Assembly (NCBI GenBank): GCA_028583605.1 | Contig: CM053328.1 | Location: forward strand, 31,789,578 to 31,853,577 | DNA length: 64,000 nt | Reading direction: 5' to 3' | Origin: Dastarcus helophoroides | Taxonomy: Eukaryota > Arthropoda > Insecta > Coleoptera > Bothrideridae | Shown here: piece after piece, positions 1-12,153 of the stretch | Layout of the letters: the number at the start of each line of letters is the position of its first letter | Numbering within the stretch: the first letter of the stretch is position 1 | The notes under the pieces: model-generated | Told to the model about the DNA's origin: nothing | Seen by the model: only the letters and a program-made list of their open reading frames with translations | The model's database searches: none | Program-made: the position numbers and the translations under genes

Positions 1-95
1 TTCAATACTTTCATTTTAAAATTTTAGTTACTTCTTTTAAAAATGGTTCTTTATTTCCGAAGATATTTTTAAATTATCCACTATTCAAAACCTTA

Positions 96-659
96 ATGAT
101 AAGTTTACTGTCCTTAAAACTAAAACAATGGGGACCCAGACCAGCGATGGTCCATTGGATATATTCCAAGGTTGTAGTACCCATAGTAACATACGGTTCT
201 TTAATCTGGTGGCATAAAGCAAGAAAAAAGGTAAGTGTTATCAGACTAAGCAAGGTACAAAGTTTAGCTTGCTTAGGAATAACAGGCGCGATGCAAACAA
301 CGCCCACTGCAGCCAAGAAAGCACTGCTAGGTCTACCTCCACTTCATCTGGTGGTGGAGGCGGAGGCCCTGTCAGCAGCCTTCAGGCTAAAAACAAACGG
401 GTATGGAATGGAATCACCTAGATCAACATCGCATGCAGAAATATTCAAGCAGATCTGTGGGAACCATACATTAAGTATGCCATCGAACAGAACAAAGAGC
501 ATCCCCAACTTTCACAGATCCTACCGGGTAGTAATACCGGAAAGGGCACTTCAGTTAGTACAACCAAAAAGAGAGAATGGATCAATCTGGTTCACAGGTG
601 GATCCAAAACAAAGATAAGTACTGGTGCGGGAATAACCAGCAAAGAAGCAGGGAATTAA
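96..659 (+). pseudogene. LINE ORF2 fragment: RT C-terminal region and start of RNase H
   Basis: The 187-codon open stretch covers the post-palm region of a LINE reverse transcriptase and the first RNase H strand. The usual catalytic TDGSK is TGGSK here, so the first metal-binding Asp is lost. No upstream RT motifs (FADD/YADD) are present in the window, so the copy is 5'-truncated. It belongs with the RNase H fragment downstream. Confidence 0.75.
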
Positions 660-853
660 TTTTTAAATAAACCTGGGATATTTGGCAACCGTATTTCAGG
701 CAGAAGTTACTGCAATTACAGCGTCTGCTGAAGCAATGATCAAGAGGTCTTATAAAAATAAGAGAATCGTGATCTGCAGCGACAGCCAAGCAACATTAAA
801 AGCGCTGAGAAGCTTATGAAATAAGCTCTAGTACGATCAAAGATTGTGTTGAT

Positions 854-1401
854 ATGCTAAAAAACTTGGCACAGCACAATACAGTTATACTCCGATGGGT
901 TGAGGCCCATCGGGGAATTGAAGGAAATGAAAAAGCAGACCTTCTAGCCAAAAGGGAAGCCCAGTTTCCTCTAGTAGGGCCGGAGCCTACTTGTCCGCTT
1001 GCCTACAAAGCGACAAAAGAGGTAATAAAGGAACTCCTAAGAAAAGAACACAGCACTCACTGGAGGGGTGTAAATGGCGAAAGTTCATTGACGGACCATC
1101 AAAAAAGAGAGCCAGAGAACTATTACAGTTAAGCAAAAATCAGCTCAGGTGGACAGTTGGACTATTTACGGAACACTGTGCCCTAATGAAACATCTTACA
1201 ACAATTAGCGTAGAAGAAAATTCTACTTGTAGAATGTGTGGAGAGGAAGAAGAGACTCCTTTACACATATTACGCAAATGTCCGGCTCTGGCAAGGAACA
1301 GACATTCCAGCTTTGGGAATGCTCTGACTGAACCAAAGACAATAGTGGAGACACCCATAAAGGAGTTTCTGAAATTTTTCAAAAGAACGGGCCTATTATG
1401 A
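854..1401 (+). pseudogene. LINE ORF2 fragment: RNase H C-terminal part and zinc motif
   Basis: Two overlapping frames together encode the RNase H end (WVEAHRGIEGNEKADLLAK) and the C-terminal zinc motif CRMCGEEEETPLHILRKC. A frameshift near 1000-1130 separates them. The preceding 690-820 stretch also encodes FQAEV and SDSQATLKALRSL in another frame. This is the continuation of the LINE copy that starts at 96. Confidence 0.8.
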
Positions 1402-1559
1402 CATAATTTGGGGGGAGTACAATAAGCGATAACTTCAGTGCTACAGGGATGACCGACCCCATAGTAATAATAATAATATCCTTAAAACAATCAACAAATT
1501 TCTTTTGTGTTTTTGTAAACTCATCGTTGTTTAGCCTATCATACTAACACCTCATATCG

Positions 1560-3420
1560 ATCCATTGAACGACATATACAGAAAAGGGAAGTTGAACGCC
1601 CCATAGCAAGATGGATTGAGTCGATGTTAAAACCCGTTTGATCACGGCCGCAATAAACGAAGAAACCGAAGTAACAGTTACAATAATAAAAGGCTGTCCG
1701 CAAGACGAAGTTCTATCGCCTCTATTGTGGTCACTTGTTGTCGATAATCTTGTGACTCCATTGAGTAGGGGGGGCTTTACAGTCCAAGACTATGCAGATC
1801 ATAGTCATAACGGTGAAGGAAGAGCATGATACTAAAGTATCCAGATTAATGCAGCCAGTCCTAAACATCACAAAGAACTGGTGTGAGGCAGAGAAATTTA
1901 ATGTTAATCCACACAAGGCAGTTCTTATCTCATTTACGAGAAAAAGGAAGTAAATACAGGTTTAGCTTTCATTGAGAGTGGGAACTTGTAGAAGCTCCCA
2001 CTCTCAATAAGATACAGATAAAATTTTCCAATAAAATTAAGTACTTAGGGATCTTCCCAGACCAAAAACTAAATTGGAACACTCATTCGGAAAGAACTCT
2101 TTCAAAAGCCACAATGGGAGCATGGACTTGTCGTAGACTTATAGAAAAGACATGGAGGCTGAAACCGAAAATGATATTTTGGATATACCAAACGGTAGTA
2201 AAGCCCATGGTCACCTAGGCCTCGATAGTATGGTGGCCAAAAACAAAACAAATTTATGCTTAAGACAAATTACATAAATTACAGCCGTTAATTTGCATTG
2301 GAATAACCGGAGCTATTGCGTCATGTCCAACAGCTGCAATAGAGGCAATAATAGGGCCCATTCCACTTCACATTTGTGCGAAAAAGAGGCAGAGCTTAGT
2401 GCCTCAAAGCTATTCCAATCACACAAACTGAAACCGGGTGACTTGGTTAGCCACGTACAGATTCTGGAGAAACTTTCACCGGGATCCATTGTCAAACCAA
2501 CAGATCTGGACTTTGTTGTTCCATACGAGGTGGTTATCCAGACATGAGTAGTCTTGCACTGTGTCCATTCCAGATATGGAAAAGGCTAGCAAACAACGCA
2601 TCTGTTTGATACACAGACGGATCCAAACAAACAGAAGAAGGAATAGGACTAGGAATATGAGGTCCTAATTTAAGACTGTCTGAACTCCTAGCAGACACTC
2701 CCACAATTTTCCAAGCAGAACTGCTTGCTATAACTCTGCGCGCAAAGAAGTGCCTTCAAAAAGGACTCAGAAACGTATAGGATTATATCATTCGGATAGC
2801 TAGGCTGCATTACAGACTCTAAAGTCGTTCAAAACCGAGTCCAAAATGGCCTGGGAATGCAAACAATTCCTGAAGCAACTGGCTGCAAACAACAAATAAT
2901 TTTGATGTGCATTTCAGGGCACCAAGGCACAGAAGAGAAATGGCCTCGCAAAAAAGGCCTCTTTTAGGCGCCCAGAACCATACGGTGGTCTCACAAAATG
3001 CCACGAAAAAAATGGAATAGATACTTGGGAGACAAACCAAACGCCGTCATACTGGAGGAAAACTCCAGGCCGGCGACAGTCGAAAAAGTTCATCACTATC
3101 TCAAAAAAATAAGTCTGTTTAGCTTCTCGAACGGAACAAGAACGACTTAAAAATAATAACGGAACTTTTCACAAGACACTTCATGGTAAAGTATCACCTT
3201 AAGAGGATGGTAAAAGTGGATGATGAAAACTGTAACGCAGCAACAGAAACAACAGAAAACCTCAGGTCTGTAAAAGGCTCAAATTTCTTGAAAGGGTAAC
3301 GCTGACACCCCAAGAAATAAGAGAAACAGTTTCCAAAAAATAACAGAATATATAAGAAGTCTAAACATTTTGGACAATCATTAAAAGATCCCAATGAGTT
3401 GCAGTGCTGAAAGGTGTAAA
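1560..3420 (+). mobile_element. I-like LINE with RNase H, heavily decayed (copy 2)
   Basis: Broken frames still show reverse transcriptase (GCPQDEVLSPLLWSLVVDN then VQDYADH, where the second catalytic Asp is His) at about 1690-1800. A TAA-rich linker follows. RNase H appears as YTDGSKQTEEGIGLGI (2610-2660), FQAELLAITLRAKKC (2710-2755) and a degraded GHQGTEEK (about 2915-2940). Order and motifs match copies at 96 and 39030, so all three are one broad family. Many stops and shifts make it non-functional. The 3' end is not sharp, and similarity fades near 3420. Confidence 0.75.
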
Positions 3421-5801
3421 TGTCTATACAACTCTACTTTAAAACTGTTAACTTTAATCTATCATACGAAGAATTGCAGTAAATTAAAGTTTAAAAATTT
3501 GGAACATTTGGGAAAATACGAGTACTATTAGGAGCAAACAAACTAAAATGTTTTCAAGATGGTGCCACTTCTAATTATACCGGAACTAGATATTAATTCC
3601 TAAATGTAATCGTTTATTTATATCAAAAATGACATTTACTTCTCGAAATATAATTATTTTTTCTTGTATTAAAAACCACTCAAATAGGGTTTATTTCATG
3701 GTAAAAAAAAACTTATTTTAGTAGATTTAAAGTGGTATCTCAATAAATATTAATAGGCAGAGATTAAAAGTCAAACGCGATAACAAAGTAATTTTTTTAA
3801 TGAACACCAAATAAATTAAGGCATCTAAGAAACGTTTCTGGTTTTCTTAATGAAGTTGGCCAGTAACTATATGATCAAGGACACCTCAATTTCGAGAATA
3901 GTGTTTGGCGCCGGAAAGAGTGATCTACCAACAACTAGACCTTAATTTTGGTGGTAACGAATCTACCCTAAATCCGAATTCAGGAACGAGTCCCAAAAAT
4001 AAGAATTCCCAAGTTCTCATTATAACGACAGAGGAAAAGTCGACTTTCCAAGACCAACTCAAAAGTGTATATGTTAGAAAATACGTCACATTTATTATTA
4101 TAATGTACAAAACAATTAGTTACTTTATGGGAGAAATCACATATGAACAAAACTGTACGTTTGTTTATTTTTGATGTTATGAGTTACATAAATGTTTCAA
4201 ATTATGTAGATGAAGGAAAAACGATTAGACTTTGCAAAGAATGCTTGAATGACCCCACGCCTTGACTAATTAACATCTCTTGACTAACAACAGAAACCTT
4301 GAAAATATAGACTTCCCATAAGCACTTAAACGTATTCATCAACTTTATGGATCAAGTGGATACATGTGCATTAAATTCTCCTCTAAATTGACAATGAAAT
4401 ACATATGATAGCTGACCCACAAAAGACCCATTCACATTAAGCAGCATATGACGGAGAACGACCAAGCTTGAAAAATTAGCTTTCTTATTTCTACATATTT
4501 TCATTCGATAACTGAAACATCACAGTCAGATTTATATCTAGGCATGACAAGCACCCGATTGGGACCCACACTTTTTTTATATCTTGGGTCGCCTCCAACA
4601 AAATATTTCCAAACTTACAGAGGCGACTCCTGTAGTAGACCAGGCTCCGCAAATACTGCTTTTTTTCCCCGCTCTTTTGGTGGCCCTATTCAGATCAACC
4701 TCTTAAATTTGGAATTTGAAAAGAAAAGGAAAAAAACGTAGGGACCATTGGACAGTGGCTCTAAGAAAGGAGCTTTAAAGATGTAAAAATATGGAGGAAA
4801 TAAATAGACCATAAAACACACAACCAAAACTTTTTGGAAAAAAAAAACAAAACAGATAGATAATTGCACAAGAGTTAATTATCCAGTAAAAAGGAAGGAA
4901 ACATAACCCTTTGAAAGTTGGCACATGTCTCATTAGAAAACCTGTGTACATATTTAGATTTAGAGACAGGTAGAAACAAAAATAAAGTAAAATGAATCCA
5001 GTTAATAATATTTCGCAAGATGTTTAGATTTTGTTGACTAGTTTAAACAAAAATTCATAAAATTGTATATTATAAATAGATAGCTTGACTTCCGAAACGT
5101 CGCGTCATTGCAATGCAAAAATCAAAAATACACGTCTATAAATTTGCATAAAAATAGTTGAAGCATTGCTGCAGTTCGTTTATTTTCGCTCTAGAATTTG
5201 GTGCTAATGTTCGACACATTAAATATTCAGGTCGGTTTAATTCGATCGATTCTAATTCTGGATTTAAACCATTCCCTGCGGCAATATTTTATACAATAAT
5301 TCTGCGGCAAAAGGATACCCCATATCAAATGATTTGAATTTACTTAATGGAATCATGAGGTAAATAAATTTAGAAATGTACAAATGAATTTTGAAGCACT
5401 TTAACCGACAAGGTATGTAAAAGAATACCGCCAATTCCTAGGTAATCTCTTGGTAATTAAAATGCAACGTTCCTAAGTGAACACCATGAACTGAATCGCT
5501 TATAGTAATTGTGTTTGGTAAGCGATTTATGATTTAGTTCAAGGTGTTAAAAAAACGCTAATTTGAGTCACATTGGAAGGATTAACTAAATATCGTATTA
5601 TGCATTTGTCAACTTACAAAAGAAGTGAAACAAGACGTTATACTTCAACTGCCACCAGCTGTTATGTTGGTTATGAAAATTGTTTTAAATCTATTGAAAT
5701 TATGGCATACTGCATTTTCGATGCAGTACGTAGACAAAAGTAGTGCATTTTTGGAAGTAAATAGTAGAGCCATTTACATCCACGTTATTTTGTACCACAA
5801 A
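3421..5801. other. Unassigned AT-rich DNA
   Basis: I see no recognisable protein, RNA gene or repeat here. The short open stretches (for example 3905-4174 and 4544-4741) have no family motifs, and their composition is that of the surrounding non-coding DNA. Confidence 0.6.
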
Positions 5802-6266
5802 AGTTAACAGCTTTTGGTGGAACGGACTGGTCCTTGGTTATCTTAAAAAATTAAAATACAAATCTTGAAGAAAAATTAGAAAACACAACAAAGTATACTC
5901 TAACGTGTTTCGATAGCCAAGCTATGATCATAGTATCTCTCGGAAGATGATAGCTATCGAAACCTTTTTCAAAGGTTCGAATTTTTGTTAAAACTCCGAT
6001 ACTTTTTTGAAATTTTTTTGAAACTGTTGACTGTTTTCTTAAAACTTGGAATATTTGTAACTTTGACTTTTTGAAAAATTTGCCTGTTTCATTTTTTTCT
6101 AGAATCTTATTCTCCAAACTGCGAATTTTTAAACAACTTTGCTGCATCTCTCTAAAGATGATAGCTTGGCTGTCGAAACGTGTTAGAGCAACCTTTGTTG
6201 TGTTTTTTAATCTGCCCTGGTTTCAGGAGACAAGATTTGCATTTCAATTTTTGAGTTAACAGCTTT
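5802..6266 (+). mobile_element. Family B hammerhead-like element with 13-bp target duplication
   Basis: The 13-mer AGTTAACAGCTTT occurs at 5802-5814 and again at 6254-6266, and it bounds a 439-bp insert. The insert begins with a minus-oriented arm (GGTGGAACGGACTGG at 5816). A short second core and about 180 bp of T-rich satellite-like DNA follow, then a plus-oriented arm from 6147 to its end at CAATTTTT. The T-rich segment and plus arm (5965-6253) are nearly identical to 37745-38035. The plus arm reads CTAAAGA instead of CTGAAGA, so its ribozyme-like core should be dead. Confidence 0.8.
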
Positions 6267-8508
6267 GCCATGTTAAAAAACTGAGCTATTTGATTGAGTG
6301 TTGCACACCGGTTGAGTGTGATATGGAATGTCAATGTAGACAGGTCTATTAGAAGAATCAACAGTTACAAGAGATTTTCTCGTGATGCAGAATACGCAGA
6401 AAAACTATGAATCTATCATTCAGGCCCCATGATCATGAACACTTGAAAAAGACACAAACAAGCAGTTGGATTGCACATGAACTCAAAGAAGTTTATTTGT
6501 TGGCGCATATAAATATCGACGACGATATATACTCACTGATCTTAAAAATAGGATGTTTTTTTAAACAAATCATGGGTGGTTTGTGAGTCGACTTTCAATC
6601 AATTTATCTGTCTGTTATCAACTATGGCAATCGAGGGTACTCGCACAAGGTCAGCGATCTCAGGGGTCGAGTGCGACAGGAATGCTGAGGGAAAAAGTGC
6701 TTGCGATGAACCGAAATGTGGCGGCTGGGTTGAGGCATTCATTCGGGGTGATTCATGGGAGACGTATGGACGCGGCTAGTTAACGTTATCATGGATGGTT
6801 AAATGTATAGATTTTACTTTGTCTTTTCAAATGTTACAGTTTGATATTTTTGTAATAAACGGTTGTTTACATGTCATAGACTTGCAGGATTTAATACGCT
6901 TAAAAACAACATATAATTTTATAAGTCTGTTAGGTTGCATAACAGCACTGTTTATTGTTAACTGGCTTAAGAATTTAGTACAAAGTGATGGGAGGTACAG
7001 TGTCAATTCCAAGGCTGACCAGATGAAGGTCGCAACTAGCATAATAGTCCAGCAACGTGAGATCAGCTGGCTAATCAACACAATGTGTAAATAACGCCAG
7101 TAGCCATAAACTATCCTATAAAATCATCTTAACACTTATTTAATAACAAATATTTTGTTGCATTATTCAAAGAATATTTAAAGCATTGTTAATGATTTAA
7201 CTGCTGTACTATGTATGTAATTATTTAAACTGATCTTCACAGTTCACCTTCACAAATATGTATTTTTAATAATCCACACTCAATGGAAGGTTACTGCATA
7301 ATAATGATTAAATTTGAGAAAAAGTCATTTATAATAGTTTTAATTACAATATTTACAGCATTTCTTAGACGAAGTAGTTGTTTTACTAAATGTTTACCAA
7401 AACCTTCAGCGACAATTATGACGTTCTCATCAAAAACTTTTTAGTCCATTAAAAATGTTAAAGAGATATGTCAAGGCTTTTCCATTGCAAGTCTGTTTAT
7501 TTCTGCTCGAGTTTGAAGGAAATCGGAAAATCAAATCGATATTGCCAATAATATCTAGTATTAATCAAAATTCGTAAATTTTACATCAGTTCTAATCGTA
7601 TTAATTTATCGGTGCTAATTATGAATAAATTAATAGTCATAATAACACTGAAATTTAAATACTAGTTAAAAGTGTTATGATATAAGAATAAGCAATAAAG
7701 TATCTATTTCACCGGTCAAATCTAATAAGAGTTTGTTATCTGATTTATAACTATACAGAACAAAACAAACTGATCCTTGTCAATGTAACAAACCATGTAT
7801 TTGCACAAACTGTTTGTAACTTTGGATAATTAATTAGGTTAGGTCATCTCCATGTTTTTTTAATGGGAATTTAGGTGGTATGTTTTATTACATTTATTTA
7901 TTACAAAAATGTTCTGACTGACAGATAATGATTGAGCAATGCACGGAATAAATCTCTAGATGTAGAAACATAATTCTTGTTGTTGTTTTTGTGGCCAGGA
8001 ACAATACCCACTGAGGAATTATTTTTAGATAATCAAAAGTTACGAATAAAGAGAGGAATAATATTTTTGTAAACGAAGAGTAGGATCGATAAGTGAGCCA
8101 AGTGCCAAAATTATAGTTTAGACGTTTTACTTTTTAGAACAAATAAGAAATAGCTTAATGCTTTTCTCTTATTTTTTCCCAATATAAAATCAGTCTTTCT
8201 ACAAGATGACCACAACAAGATATTTTGCTTGAGTGGATTTTCAAAAAAAAAATAGTAATAAAAAAAGAGTAAAACAGGGAGAACAACCTAAGTGCCTATC
8301 ACGCCTATATCAAGAAAAAACCAAGTGTCATAAGATGTATATTACGCAACTTAAGCAGTATCGTATGTAACAAAAGTCTTGGGAAAAAATAACTAGCTGC
8401 GAAGGGGTAGATAATATGTTAGTATTGAGTTGCCACTGAAACCAAGCTTGTAAAAATGTCAACAACAACAACATTTCGCATCAAATTTGTCATATATTTT
8501 ACGAAGTT
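6267..8508. other. Unassigned DNA with one GC-richer island
   Basis: This is mostly AT-rich sequence without recognisable content. The stretch 6576-6790 is richer in G and C than its surroundings and has two overlapping open frames (6576-6779 and 6583-6783). A further open frame runs at 6795-7094. None shows a family motif, a clear splice context or a signal peptide, so I do not call a gene. Confidence 0.5.
6576..6783 (+). other. GC-richer open stretch, function unknown
   Basis: About 66 codons are open in two frames, inside a segment clearly less AT-rich than its flanks. I do not recognise the product. It could be a decayed exon, part of an unknown transposon, or chance. A donor-like or acceptor-like signal is not convincing on either side. 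Confidence 0.25.
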
Positions 8509-8775
8509 ATGGCCTATGAACTGGAAATCCGAAAAGGAATATCCAGAGATTGGTTGGACGCTCGCACCATCCCTGTTCCATCCAAAAATCATACTCCTGC
8601 CCTATTGACTATTTGGGGCAAAATTGGGTAGAGGTCTATAATAAATGCTGAAAGACCGGAAATGCAGAACGGTTACGATGCCGAATCTCAAAAAATTCGG
8701 GAAATAGATAATCTGACTGTTCAACACTTGATGCAACAAGTCAGGAGAAAATTGGGTGCCATCAAGGAGAAATAA
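8509..8775 (+). pseudogene. Unrecognised 89-codon coding remnant with one in-frame TAG
   Basis: From ATG at 8509 to TAA at 8773-8775 the frame stays open except for a single TAG at 8629-8631. The composition looks protein-coding and unlike the surrounding AT-rich DNA: charged, with normal codon variety. Readable pieces are ELEIRKGISRDWLDARTIPV, SKNHTPALLTIWGKIG before the TAG, and ESQKIREIDNLTVQHLMQQ after it. The open frame also continues upstream of the ATG. AATAAA lies at 8830-8835, about 55 nt after the stop, as expected for a terminal exon or a retrocopy. I do not recognise the family. It may be a retropseudogene, or a real last exon with one disrupting base. Confidence 0.4.
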
Positions 8776-9094
8776 GAAATAATTTAGGTGTTGTTTTTCA
8801 TTTATTAAATTTTAAGGAAAAACATCTTTAATAAATGCTTGGAACACACTTTATTATTTTTTTATGTTGCACTCAGATTTTTCCAAAAAGTTTTCTTACG
8901 TACGTTATGTGCCATATTGTTTGTATTTAAAAAATGACACCTAGCCAACCTAACTTCAAATCAATTGATACCTTCAATTGATTAATTTTTTCTTATTTAA
9001 TGAAAAAATATTTATAGTGATCTGATTTATCCAATGATTTTTCAATACATCATTCTTCATTTAAGACCATTGTTAGTATCCTTCAATGGTCAAA

Positions 9095-9555
9095 TTCAAA
9101 TATCAGTGACAGACACAATTAAAAGCGCAGGGGTCTTTGCTGCCCCTAAGACATAGCTGATAGCTGACATAACTTTTTTAAAGTAAACATTAAGTACCAG
9201 CAAAAAAAAACTAAATAGGTTGTGGCACAAATTCAGAAGTCAAATTTTCAAAATATCAATGACAGACAAAATTAAAAGAGTGGGGGTCTTTGCTGCCTCT
9301 AAGACATAGCTAATAGCTGACATAACTTTTTTTAAAGTAAACATTAAGTAGCCTAAAAAAAATTAAATAGGTTGTGGCACAAATTTAGAAGTAAAACTCA
9401 AATTATCAATGACAGACAAAATTAAAAGACTGGGGGTCTTTGCTGCCCCTAAAATATAGCTGACATCATCATTTTCAAAGTAAACATTAAATTCCAGCAA
9501 AAATAAACTTAATGGATTATGGCACAAATTCAGAAGTAAAGCTCAAATTTTCAGT
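9095..9555 (+). repeat. Three tandem copies of a ~150-bp unit
   Basis: Each unit starts near TCAATGACAGACAAAATT (9095, 9250 and 9400) and contains GGGGTCTTTGCTGCC and GTTGTGGCACAAATT. Successive spacings are 153 and 150 bp. The copies differ by scattered substitutions and small indels, so the array is old. No protein is encoded. Confidence 0.85.
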
Positions 9556-10019
9556 AGAGAGCGACTTTCAAAAATAACACTGAGGTTTTGATGTTTCATT
9601 TAAACAAAGAACTTTTGATAAATGTTTTTCAGAATTTCTCCAACATCGAAAAAATCAACTGCTAATTCAAAATTCTCCAAAATATTCAACATATCAAGAA
9701 AAAAAAATCCTAAAATGTCAGGAGAAAACTTGTAATTTATATAAATTTTAAGTTTAATATTAAAAAAATCTTGAGAAAAAAAAATGTGCTCGTAATTTGG
9801 TGTTCCAAAGTTGAAAATTCGAGATGAAAATATAACTTCAAGAAAATATCTTCAAGATTTCCTTATAAAGTAGTCTCTTCATTTCGAGTTTAAATTGGAA
9901 TTTAGAGTTACATAGCTAGGAACCAACTTGTGCAGGAAAATTTTTATTCCCGTCTACTTTAAAGAGATTTTTTAAAGCCTGTTGGCAAGATTTTTTTTAA
10001 AGACGGGAAGATTTCAAAG

Positions 10020-10140
10020 AACAAAATATCCATATGGTATATTTGGTGACCATCCATAAACTACGTAACTGCTATTGTGGTAATTTTGGCCCCCTCTCAT
10101 CATAACATATAATAACACATAACCGCACCCCTGCTTCTTT
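10020..10140. mobile_element. Possible MITE scrap (ACCATCCATAAACTACGTAA)
   Basis: The text around ACCATCCATAAACTACGTAA and the later CATAACATATAATAACACAT resembles a class of insect MITE termini that read like 'CCATAAATTACGTAAC'. The match is from memory and short. No inverted partner or target duplication was found. Confidence 0.3.
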
Positions 10141-11240
10141 TAATCAATTACACAATTACTTCGAAAACAGCACGAAAAAACTTGAAATTTACAAAGAAAA
10201 AATGTCTAACTCTAAATTATAAATTTCAGGAAAAAAAAACGAAATATTGTGTTTTTAAATCATAAAATTTAATTTCAGAAATGAATGTTGAAATTTTAGA
10301 ACAAAAAGATCTTTAAATGTTGAGAAAACAGATGACATTTCCAGATTAAAATCGAAATTTCAAAAAAAAGGTCAAAAAGTCCAGAAAATCTCGAACCCTG
10401 AAGCTTAAAATAGAAATTTAATAGAACTCTAATCGAGTTTAGATTTAAAATTTTTAATTTATACAACACTCATTTCGATTTATTTGTAATCTTTCGAATA
10501 TCTGTCAAAGTGGGGATTTTTTTTAAATGTCGATTTTTATGAAATGTTTGCAATTTTCAAGTTCTTCAAACTTAGGTTTTTTTAAAAAATGTCAACTTTT
10601 TGAGAGATTTGACTTTTTGAACCCTTTTTTCGAAAACTTTGACTTTTTCTGAAAATATTGGCTTTTTGTAAAAGTGTTGTATTTTTCAAAATTCACATTC
10701 TCATTTCAACTTTTATTTAAAACGTGACCTAGTTATAAATTTCAAAATATCGATTTTATTAACTATTGCAAACTATCGAGTTTTTGTTTTTTTTTAATCT
10801 AGATTTCATTACAAAATTTAAACTTGTTTTCAAAAATGTGTACTTCCCAAAATTTTCAACTATTCTCAAAATTACGATTTCTTGAAGATTATCAAATTTA
10901 ATTGTTCAAATATATATAATTTTTTCATTTAAATTTTTTCAAAATTATATTTTTTCCAAAAATATCGGTCTTAATTTTTTGATCACTTCGACATTTTTTC
11001 AAAATTTTAACATTAACATTTTAGCTGTTTTAGAAGTCTCGTTTTTTTTAATTTCAACATTTTTTAAATTTTCGAATTTTTTTTGACAATTTTCCAAAGC
11101 TTTCGAGATTTTTTAAAAATTTTAAATTTGTTTTAAAAAATGTCAGCTAATTTTGATTTAGACTTTTTTGAAAATTGACACTTTTTTGCAAACTTTCAAT
11201 TTTTGTACTACGATTTTCTTTAAAATTTCTACTTTTTTTG

Positions 11241-12153
11241 GAGAATTTCGATTTGTTCAAAAATTGTGAAAAATTTGCAAAAAACTTATGAATTTTAACA
11301 ATTGAAACCTCGAAAATCAAGTCAAAATTTCTAGAAAAAATCAGTGTCATGAGCATGTAATCAAATATTTTGAAACAGATTAAGAATTAAAATCTAAATT
11401 TTGAGAATAAAATTAGACGTTACTCAAAAAAACACAAATTTAATGTCCATTAAAATTAAATTTTCCTAAATTTTCGAGATTAAAAAAGTGACAATTTAAA
11501 CAATAGTGTGGGAATTTAAATAACCATCTCAAAAAGCTTGAAATTTAGAAAATATAATTAAGATTTGGATAAAGAGAAAAAAGATGAAGATTAAATGAAT
11601 TTTCCAATACAAGAAGTTTAGGAAAAGACAAAATATTTCGCAAAATATTAGAAAAGGTCTAAAATAACACAAATTGGACACTTTTTTGAAGAATTTCGAT
11701 TTGTTCAAAAATTGTGAAAAATTTGCAAAAAACTTATGATTTTTAACAATTGAAACCTCGAAAATCAAGTCAAAATTTCTAGAAAAAATCAGTGTCATGG
11801 GCATGTAATCAAATATTTTGAAACAGATTAAGAATTAAAATCTAAATTTTGAGAATAAAATTAGATGTTACTCAAAAAAACACAAATTTAATTTCCATTA
11901 AAATTAAATTTTCCTGAATTTTCGAGATTAATCTCGAACTTTTGTCACTTTTTTAAAAAAGTGACAATTTAAACAATAGTGTGGGAATTTGAATAACCAT
12001 CCCAAAAAGCTTGAAATTTAGAAAATATAATTAAGATTTCGATAAAGAGAAAAAAGATAAAGATTAAATGAATTTTCCAACACAAGAAATTTAGGAAAAG
12101 ACAAAATATTTCGCAAAATACTAGAAAAGGTCTAAAATAACACAAATTGGACG
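11241..12153 (+). repeat. Two-copy tandem duplication, ~450-470 bp units
   Basis: GAATTTCGATTTGTTC starts both units (11243 and 11691). Both run through CAGTGTCATGAGCATG-type sequence to AACACAAATTGGAC (11671 and 12144). Copy 2 has about 25 extra bp near 11930-11960. Identity is high, so the duplication is younger than the block around it. Confidence 0.85.

Larger units (their letters stand above)
96..1477 (+). mobile_element. I-like LINE with RNase H, 5'-truncated, decayed (copy 1)
   Basis: This is the 3' part of a non-LTR retrotransposon. Translation starts in the region after the reverse transcriptase palm (WIYSKVVVPIVTYGSLIWW, then a TPTAAKKALLGLPPLHL block). RNase H follows as WFTGGSK, FQAEV, ICSDSQA and HRGIEGNEKADLLAK. 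A C-terminal zinc motif comes last (CRMCGEEEETPLHILRKC, C-x2-C-x8-H-x4-C). The first RNase H aspartate, normally TDGS, is Gly here, and the reading frame breaks at about 659, 825 and 1100, so the copy is dead. It ends at about 1477 in a short (TAA)4 run. LINEs of the I group are known to end in TAA repeats, so the clade is an inference from the RNase H domain and this tail. Confidence 0.85.

Noticed and set aside
6576..7094. Two-exon gene from the GC-richer open stretches
   Set aside because: No recognisable protein, no convincing splice sites, and the second frame is AT-rich and featureless.
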